Below, in pieces: positions 58,101 to 64,000 of a stretch of 64,000 nt of DNA. The stretch lies in the NCBI GenBank assembly GCA_048772705.1, contig JBLWGC010000230.1, forward strand, positions 434,001 to 498,000. Reading direction: 5' to 3'. This DNA is from Leidyana gryllorum EB-2025a. Its lineage: Eukaryota; Apicomplexa. How positions within the stretch are numbered: the stretch's first letter is position 1; each line of letters opens with the position of its first letter. The notes under the pieces are model-generated. The model searched no databases, was not told where the DNA came from, and saw only the letters and a program-made list of their open reading frames with translations. The translations under genes were made by a program, and so were the position numbers.

Positions 58101-58407
58101 CAACCCGAACCCCGCTGAGTGGGACGACTGGCTGCGGACATTGCGCGAAGAAGGGATTGATTTCGAAACAGTGTCCACCAGCGACTTCCTGAAAGAGATC
58201 AAGAAACACCCCGACAACGAGTGCAATCTGCTCGGTTCCTTCCTGGAGAAGTTGCCGGACATGCCCCTTGGAGGCATTCAGGCGCCAAAGCTGGACATGT
58301 CGGAGTCCGTTGAACGATCTCCTACGTTGCGAGATTGCCCTCCTCTAACAGCCGAACTCACTTCCAAGTATTTGGGATACTGGCGAAGCATTGGCCTGAT
58401 CCAATAG
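55105..58407 (+). CDS. Adenylation-carrier-reductase protein (carboxylate-reductase type), intronless copy
   Basis: A single 1100-residue frame; the first ATG is 55105. Adenylation: YHSSGSTRHPSP (A3), YSGYGSTEIGFG (A5), KGRRDDTIVHVNGEKTNALAIEN (A8) and VTTKGNLKR (A10 Lys). Carrier: LFDQGLTSQMALSLN (Ser attachment). Reductase: ILITGATGALGCHL (Rossmann), and GYGQSKCVTE (YxxxK), then the WRxGQ-like FRCGQLSG. Domain order A-T-R matches carboxylic acid reductases and aminoadipate reductases. It lies just beyond TMEM94 on the plus strand, while its intron-rich paralogue lies on the other side on the minus strand. Likely product: a fatty or amino aldehyde, substrate unknown. Confidence 0.88.
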   Translation: MTSHILERHLTVEDYFKVSSLKVSERTSLLHIFYDHVVNQPDAVCCLYPIPPANMEYERMTFGRLWTLADKLFGKIVHRVPRRRAEGFSSLLQPGSDRPVIGLLSDNNSFSLLMMIALMRCDVTILMLSTRNSMAGLESLCNETHASCILTTSKWSAKFAKSRSLTLVDFTEMNLDEIEALPPSNIPLREPRPKEIFETAFIYHSSGSTRHPSPIAETNLACVVIADGAQEWSGGVTHGLSVAPLFHAFGLFAFLTPCLCGVSIPAFPLASSMPLKASQLMRSMEKGQIDLFATVPIMYENLVEYLDAHPEEWEILKRVKCTYGGAPLPHKVARKMHEHGVAIYSGYGSTEIGFGMVGPDTDKENQGLEERWKFLKAAKYLSYKMVPQPDEPSLYELVVLSDSPCFLESIRNCDDGYATKDLFQPAPLSNVWIYKGRRDDTIVHVNGEKTNALAIENSIQLACPAIQRAAVIGAGKPRAGVLIELNPNMSVDTNEVLKAVHQANQEAPNHSHIMDEMVYILSKGQTLPVTTKGNLKRSLVTKLYATEIDNLYSGLQGHRLPGQPHPQIIRRARASSSEDDNDTANGTPGTRYQTEQAVRHHLIDKISVLLGIPAEDVETETHISLFDQGLTSQMALSLNTTLQEITGIEMSPNYLFEHSSIDALVEALMAQNGLASSSAQDKLAMSHAAMRNLIEHYRLSMSDIASVLPAHVRSDTHKPAPPDDAPENKCILITGATGALGCHLTWQFLLDPTVKKVYAMVRGQDGSGRMGRTAQKRGLDLRMALKTGRLEVLNYDMTDQFLGLPRPRYDTLTEEVTHVVHNAWKMNFNLKVEDFNKDCIRGAFNLLKFCILPLDRSSSTAYAKKKFSFISSVSAICNYPGGSIPPKVVPDDQVTMAMPMGYGQSKCVTELVIHSAAKEFGISATIFRCGQLSGDTKLGVWTPTDMVALLTIGGGVRLGKIPAMISDASFAPMDVAAGGIAELMRVPQENGVCQVYHISNPNPAEWDDWLRTLREEGIDFETVSTSDFLKEIKKHPDNECNLLGSFLEKLPDMPLGGIQAPKLDMSESVERSPTLRDCPPLTAELTSKYLGYWRSIGLIQ

Positions 58408-58601
58408 TGGGTCAATCGATTGATTATTAGTAGATAGATAGCCTAATGAATCATCAACACTTGATTGAGACATCGAGGTACCAATCGTACATCCATCAGT
58501 TTGACCAATCCCGATCAATCGGACCTGGCAAGCTCGCTTGCGTCTTAGGAAACTTGCCTCTCGACAGGTGGACCACCACACAGTCAGTCGGCGCGGTCTC
58601 G

Positions 58602-61139
58602 TCATGAGATCGATCGCGATTTTTTGGGCTTCTTGACTTTTGATCTTCGAGTGATAGTGGGAGGAGTGGCTGAGGGAGACTTCTTCTCTGCCTCCCTCCC
58701 TCCAGCAGATGTTTTTGTGCGGCCCAAAACCGTTTGCACCAAAGGGCCCAAATGAGAATGTCCGTTGTATTTCTCAGACGAAGAAAAGTGTTGTGCAGGT
58801 GAGGAGAGTGTAGGGGTAGTAGACCCAGAAGCATGTGCAAACAGGCGTACTGCCCATTTGTCATTGTCTTTGACCACGAATCCTCCTTTCAGTAAGACAA
58901 CCGGCAGTTTACGAGGAATCGAGACGTCATCGCTCTGTGCCCAACTCTTCTTCGCGTTTGCGGACACCTTAACCATAACCTCCTCCTGCTTCTTTCGTTC
59001 GCTCTTCTTATCATTCAAACCCTCCGAGCTTTTCACCGGACCTTGGGTTACAGGCGGACTTTTTACGTCTCGAGCTTTCGGCTCGGACACCAAGGCTGGC
59101 AACGGACCCGTTGGCGCGGAAGCAGATTCTTTCCGACCAGCCAGCTGATCATCTCCATAGTCAGCCGGGCATGCTGCATCAATCAGCGGGTTGTCCAACG
59201 CGTACTGCCGAAATCAAAAATAGCTTCCAAGTTTACTGAAATCTGCACTTACATTAATCACCGACAAAAGATTCATTATACGTCCCTTCAACATGGGTGG
59301 AATTTGACGGACATGGTCAAACAAATCCGATCGTGATCTTGGTGGTTTGGTGGCCAGGGAGAGATAGAAACGGTCTGCTCCCAGAATAAACGGCGCAACG
59401 TCCAGCTTCCTCGCCTCCCACTCCCGCCAAGCCAGCATGGCGACCAAAACATTCCGCACTTGCACAGACTTGTCCGTCAAATCCCTTGAGGTGATGCGAG
59501 CAGCTTTTTGCTCTATGTTGGGGATGGCAAACGAAACTTGTTGCAAACATATCAAGGAGCTCTGTTGCACGATTTGCGCAATCTGCTTGCGTCCCCGAGG
59601 TGTAGGCAACATAGAAACACTGTATATTCCGGGATTCATCCTGTAGAAGAGACATGTCAAAGGTGTGTGCACACACACTTACAGATTCTCATTGGTTCGC
59701 CCAAGTATCTGGTTTCGTTGGCATTCGAATATATAGGGAAGATAATGAGTATCTGCCCGAGCGTACTCGAGCTGCTCTTTGCTCAGAGGGCGAATTCGCC
59801 AGTCAGACCGTTGCAGTGACTTGTCCAGAATGACACCGCAGTAGTACTGGACAAGACTTGCCAAGCTATTCGGTCCTGTGAGAGCCAAAAGCTGACTGGC
59901 CAGATGTGTATCGAACAAATTGACAATGTATATGGAGAAATCCCGTTGCAACCAAAGTATATCGCTCTTGGCCCCGTGTAGTACCTTGAGCACCAACGGG
60001 CAAGTAAATACTTCATTCAACATGCGTACGTCAGCCGCATCCAGAGTGGCCGGATCCAAGATGTAGTCTTGGCCCAGGTACGTCATTTGAATGAGACAAG
60101 TATATCCGTGATAGCTATAGTCTCCGTGATGTTCAACATCCACAGCTAGAACGTGTGGATCTCGAGAAAGCACCAGGTCAACGAATTCTCGGACATCTTG
60201 AGCACTTGTCAGCATCTTCACCGGGGGAGACTCCTCCATAGGTGCCGGAGGTTGTGGCTTCCCGATTTTGAAGAGAAGATCCTGGACCGCACTCGTGCAT
60301 TCGTAACCCCAAACATCTTCTCCTTCAAACAATAACTTCGGGAGTCCCGTCGCGATTTCGCAGTGATACGGATGCGGGAACAGGTCACAATCTTTATTCA
60401 CCAACGAAGACCCGGCAGCCACCACACTCTTCACAACTTCGGGACTATTGGAAGGCGCACTGGACGCAGGCAGCCCCATTGAACAATACGCTCGGCGCTT
60501 CGCCCGCACTTTGGGATCTGCAATCTGAGCGTCCAATGGCTCCAAACTGTGCGGTTTCTCCTCATTGTCGAATGTTGGAATGAAGGCAAAGTCAAAGTTC
60601 GCTCTGGGACATCGATAGAGAGTTGTGGCTGTGGTATCCTTCTGTTGAGCACCGCCGCCCATTGTCTGCTGCGCCACATTGATGCCCGATGAATGCGCCT
60701 CGTCCGCCGTTGGACTTATTCCAGCCAACGATGTCGCCTCTGTGCGCGCTACTTTACGTCGCAATGCGCATCTCAAAGTCTCGTCCGGCTCGTCCTCGGA
60801 CGGCGCTGCGCGTTTCCGGCTCCGACGGATATAACCCCGCGCTCGGTCCACCCGCCTCAGCATAACGTCTGCGGCCTCCAGCACAGTTTGCAGTCGTGTG
60901 TGCGTATCCCGCCACAGTTCATCTGATGGGCGGCTGGCATTGGGAACAAAACCATTCATCTGCAAAAGCTCGTGCACGGAGGTCCACAGCCGCTCTGATA
61001 CTTGGGCTGCTCTCCGCTTGGTAACGGGGTTCACCGCATACTGCCGAGTGTAGGCAACACCATCTGGCACCTTTCGCGCGGCCACCGATACTCCTACCGC
61101 TGCTCCAAAGAGCTTTGTGGATGCCCCCTCGAGCTCCAT
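58602..61139 (-). CDS. RRP6: Exosome 3'-5' exoribonuclease RRP6/EXOSC10
   Basis: Nuclear exosome nuclease that trims and degrades RNA. The first ATG is 61139 (MELEGAST); 61154 is only TTG. A PMC2NT-like helical N-terminus precedes a basic linker (YIRRSRKR). Catalytic DEDDy residues: VDVEHHGDYSYHGYTCLIQMT (Exo I, D and E), VLHGAKSDILWLQRD (Exo II) and LEYARADTHYLPYI (Exo III, Tyr and Asp). An HRDC domain follows (AMLAWREWEARK, MLKGRIMNLLSVIN). Introns are at about 59638-59683 and 59202-59250. The C-terminus is basic and low complexity (KVKKPKKSRS), a likely nuclear signal. Confidence 0.93.
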
Positions 61140-61165
61140 CGCAAAAAAAGCCAAATTTGTCCTTA
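61140..61165. promoter_or_regulatory. 26-bp divergent start-codon interval
   Basis: Between the RRP6 ATG (61139, minus) and the glutathione transferase ATG (61166, plus). It includes an A-run and a T-rich stretch. Both starts are supported by family N-termini, so the short spacing is likely real. Confidence 0.5.
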
Positions 61166-62154
61166 ATGACGCCCGAAGTAGTGTACTTTAATGCTCGTGG
61201 ACGCGCAGAGCTCATCCGCTTACTCTTGGCCGAGGCCAAAGTTGACTACGAAGACACTCGTTTTGGAGATGGAGACTCAGCAATGGTTCGTGCGGCTCTA
61301 CCCAGGCTATCCGGCTATGTATGCTAAAACAGACTGACTTTGCTCGATGGAAAGAAAGCGGGAAGCTACCATTTGAGCAAGTACCAATTCTGAGAACAGA
61401 TGGTACTGCGACACGCCAGACGGCCGCTAAGTAATGTATGTGTGCCTTTATAGATCTGATTTTGGCACAATCGAGCGCGATTGTGCGTTACATAGCTCAA
61501 AAGCATGGTACTGCTGCATTTTGGCGGACAAACACACGCGTGTGCCCCCCGCTTTCTGCGTGATCGACTATTGCAGGGCTCGCTGGGACTAATCCCACTG
61601 AGACAGCCATAGCTGATATGGTTGGTGAGTAGTTTATCTCAGGTCTACAGTGACATGTGCGGATTTAGCATGTGGATGCGAAGATTTGAGACAGCGCTTC
61701 GCTACGTCTTTGGCAGCCGACAATGTCACTCGCGACCTGAATAAGGTGAGAAACGTCGGTGGTTTCCCTCGACGTTCGGCTGAGTAGAAGGAGATCAGCA
61801 CGGGGGTGCCAGACGACTTCCTCAAGGCTACACTACCTCGTTGGTGTGGCTATCTGGAGAAGTAAGACTCGTGGTGGCACGCGAGTGAGTGACTGCTCTC
61901 TCTCAGGATGCTAGTGAAGAACGGAGGCGAGTATATGGCCGGAAGTTTTACGTATGCTGATTTGGCGGTGTTTGACACGTTGGAAATGTTTCGCCACTCA
62001 GTTCCTGGTGAGTGTGAGCAAGGCATCAAGCTGACTTGTATGGCTCCCAGACGCTTTGGATGCATTTCCAGCTCTGAAGGGTTTGCTGGAACGAGTAGCA
62101 GCGCGTCCGGCAATCAAGGGGTGGCTGGAGAAGAGGCCAAACACCCCCGTTTGA
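61166..62154 (+). CDS. Sigma-like glutathione S-transferase
   Basis: Conjugates glutathione or isomerises small electrophiles. ATG 61166 gives MTPEVVYFNARGRAELIRLLLAEA, with the catalytic Tyr in YFNARGRAE. Six short exons join in phase; introns include about 61286-61331, 61402-61451, 61508-61577, 61623-61669 and 62009-62050. After splicing, FEQVPILRTDD runs into LAQSSAIVRYIAQKHG, the SNAIL/TRAL-like glutathione gamma-Glu motif (QSSAI). The C-terminal helix region ends in IKGWLEKRPNTPV. About 205 residues, as expected for this class. It starts 26 bp from RRP6. Confidence 0.85.
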
Positions 62155-62195
62155 AAAAGAGTAGAGAGCATTTAGAATGATTATGTTAGAACAGT

Positions 62196-63812
62196 ATGGA
62201 GAACGTATACTACAACGAAACGAACCTGTACGGATGGCTGGTTGAAAGGCTCGGGAAGACTTTGGGTGTCTGCAGGTATCTTGGCGACTTATCACAGATG
62301 ACCTAAATCTGCGCCCTGCCGAAGGGAAACGGTGAGGCGATGGTTGTCACGTAGTCATCGGCTTGAGTTTTACAGACAACTGGCGGCTTTGGCTTGCGAT
62401 ATATTAGCGAAACAGAAGTACACATTGCCGCTATCTCTGGCGTTCGTCTGTCCGCGGAAAGATGCTGAGGGCAACCTGTCAGGATTGACGGGACAAGATT
62501 TGATTTGCGCTCCTGGGGCGGCCATCAGTTGGCCGCCAGCAGGGTGGCTGACTGAACGATTTCCTGCAGCGGAGGGCTACGATCCCAACAATATATATTT
62601 AGAACACATAGCGCTCCAGCCGAGCTCCTCGGTTACAGAACGTAACAGGGCACTTCGGGAGGTGAGAGATGAGAGTCGCTGCAGTGGTGAATGGCTGACA
62701 GGAACTGAGTGCCCAGGCGCGGTTGTTCGCAGAGTCGAGGAAGGCTGATGTACTTTATGTCCCTCCGTAAGCAGTGTGGAGCTGATTTACAATCTCGATT
62801 TGTCAGTTCAAATTCCATCCTGCTTGGTGAGTTGACTAAACGCGGCGAGCGTCGTCCAGAGGCCCCTCCCCAAAGTGGGACAGCCAAAGCCACTGCCCCT
62901 GCCGTTGGTGGAGCATCGGCCAGCAGCACTGATAAGCCTCCGGCTGGAAGTGCCAAACAAGTGCCCGAGTCGGCCACCAAGAAACCCACTGCCCCGCCAA
63001 CATTGATAGAGTCGATGACGAAGAAGAGTACCCCGACGCCTCTGACCTTTAGTGCAGCCCCGAAGCCGAAAGCCGCTGGTCACCGAAAGGGTGTCAAACG
63101 GCCGTTGCGAGAGGCCTCTCCCGCACCTTCGCCAACGGGCTCTGATCGTATGACAGATGAAGATCCCAAACCAGCCCCCCCCACTCTTAAGAAGCTGCGG
63201 CGCACCCCCACCCCACCGCCTCTGAGTGCCACTGACACGGCACAGTCTCGGAAGGCTGTGGATGAACCGTTGGCGCCGGCGCCGGCGCCGGCACCCCCCC
63301 CGCCGGCTGCGACAACGAGCGCCAGAGAAGGGGGGGTCAAAGAGGACGTGGTCAGTGCTGAAGACAAAGAGCGCAAACAGCGGGAAGCTCACGCCCTATT
63401 TGACGACTTTAGAGAAGAAATGGAGAACGTATGGCCGGTGCCCAACATTGCGGATCTGAGTGGCAAAGCTTCCACTCCACAAAAACAAGATCCTCAACCT
63501 CCTCTCCCCGCTTCTAATCCACCTCCACCTAAATCCAATATTACCAAACCGTCAACCGTTTCGCAGGACGTTATTCAGATGCGAGAGGAGGGTGATGCCT
63601 TGGGTAAGTTCTCCACAGCAGTCGACTCTCGGTGTCTGAATGTGTGTATGTACCTTCTCTCAGTCTTCCACAAGGCGTTCGTCGCCGCACCGGCCCCGGT
63701 ACCTAAAGGACCTTCTCCATCAAAAGCAGCAACCTCAAAGGGACCTGCCAAGGGCAGACCGGCTGGTCAAGCATCGCTCTCTATGTTCTTCACTGGAAAA
63801 AAACACCCTTAG
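62196..63812 (+). CDS. Probable DNA polymerase delta accessory subunit (POLD3/Cdc27-like) with C-terminal PIP box
   Basis: ATG 62196 (MENVYYNETNLYGWLVERLGKTLG). Exons join through introns at about 62276-62372, 62662-62700, 62768-62808 and 63605-63661. A winged-helix-like N-terminus (WLVERLGKTL), then a middle segment (RALREELSAQARLFAESRKADVLYVPP), is followed by a 280-residue Pro/Lys-rich linker with low complexity (PAPAPAPAPPPP). The last residues GQASLSMFF form a PCNA-interacting peptide (QxxLxxFF) at the extreme C-terminus, exactly where POLD3/Cdc27 has one. The layout fits POLD3; the N-terminal similarity is weak, so another PIP-box protein is possible. Confidence 0.5.
63270..63302 (+). 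repeat. GC-rich simple repeat encoding Ala-Pro run
   Basis: A CCGGCG hexamer tract inside the POLD3-like linker, giving an alternating Ala-Pro stretch followed by a Pro run. Composition is unlike neighbouring coding sequence. Confidence 0.8.
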
Positions 63813-64000
63813 ATGCAAAGGAAGGCAGCCATTAGACAATTCACGCAAACGGCTGAGGTCGACGACGCCACCGCCATCAAGTGGGCCATCAGACGCAATC
63901 ACCATCCCAAACCCACAGATTCCTCTCACGTGCCAACTATAACGTTAATGAAGCTTTGAATGAATACTATTCTTCCGGAGGCCTCGAGGGACGCGTCCGG

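Noticed and set aside
58408-58601. Possible small gene between the intronless reductase and RRP6
   Set aside because: This convergent 194-bp interval contains only short frames antisense to neighbours and no coding-like sequence.
1-64000. tRNA, rRNA, spliced-leader RNA, CRISPR or transposon features
   Set aside because: Scanning by eye found no B-box-like tRNA core, no rRNA-like sequence, no transposase or reverse transcriptase motif and no terminal repeats; covariance-model searches could still find small RNAs.

Overview
The window is nuclear DNA from a gene-dense eukaryote with many very short introns (mostly about 40-60 nt, GT(A/G)AG...(C/T)AG), standard stop codons and about 50% GC. About 25 protein genes fill 64 kb. 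No rRNA, tRNA, CRISPR array or recognisable transposon was seen. A PLD-type cardiolipin synthase, two NRPS-like adenylation-carrier-reductase genes and this intron style suggest an alveolate protist, perhaps a Perkinsus relative; that is a guess. Gene spans below run from start codon to stop codon, with introns described in the evidence.

Layout. (1) 1-8456, minus strand: three copies of an unknown, probably secreted gene family, one running off the left edge and two complete and intronless. A poorly resolved candidate gene (about 4613-5448) lies between the complete copies. (2) 9383-10399: a head-to-head pair of related Pro/Gly-rich low-complexity proteins sharing a 144-bp promoter. (3) 10562-14500: the tRNA m1A58 methyltransferase catalytic subunit TRMT61A, an unknown helical protein, and a small C-terminally anchored membrane protein. 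(4) 14590-24167, plus: five tightly packed genes (importin-beta-like, small acidic/Ala-rich protein, cardiolipin synthase, SMYD-type SET protein, unknown protein) with gaps of 33, 9, -4 and 32 bp. (5) 24197-31511, minus: a large gene ending in SART3-like RRMs, and a signal-peptide protein. (6) 31551-34743, plus: NPL4 and OST3/OST6. (7) 34833-42686, minus: an ankyrin/coiled-coil-TM-Kelch-EGF fusion, a small secreted protein and proteasome subunit RPN6. (8) 42812-45157, plus: phosphatidylinositol synthase and a class-3-like lipase. (9) 45192-58407: two adenylation-carrier-reductase paralogues pointing outward from a TMEM94-type P-type-ATPase-like gene. (10) 58602-63812: exosome nuclease RRP6, sigma-like glutathione transferase and a POLD3-like protein with a terminal PIP box.

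Most of the genes are core housekeeping: tRNA modification, nuclear transport, ER N-glycosylation and ERAD, proteasome, phospholipid synthesis, exosome and replication. The unusual material is the left-hand repeat family, the low-complexity divergent pair, the chimeric Kelch/EGF receptor-like protein, the duplicated carboxylate-reductase-like genes around TMEM94, and gene spacing so tight that start and stop codons overlap.
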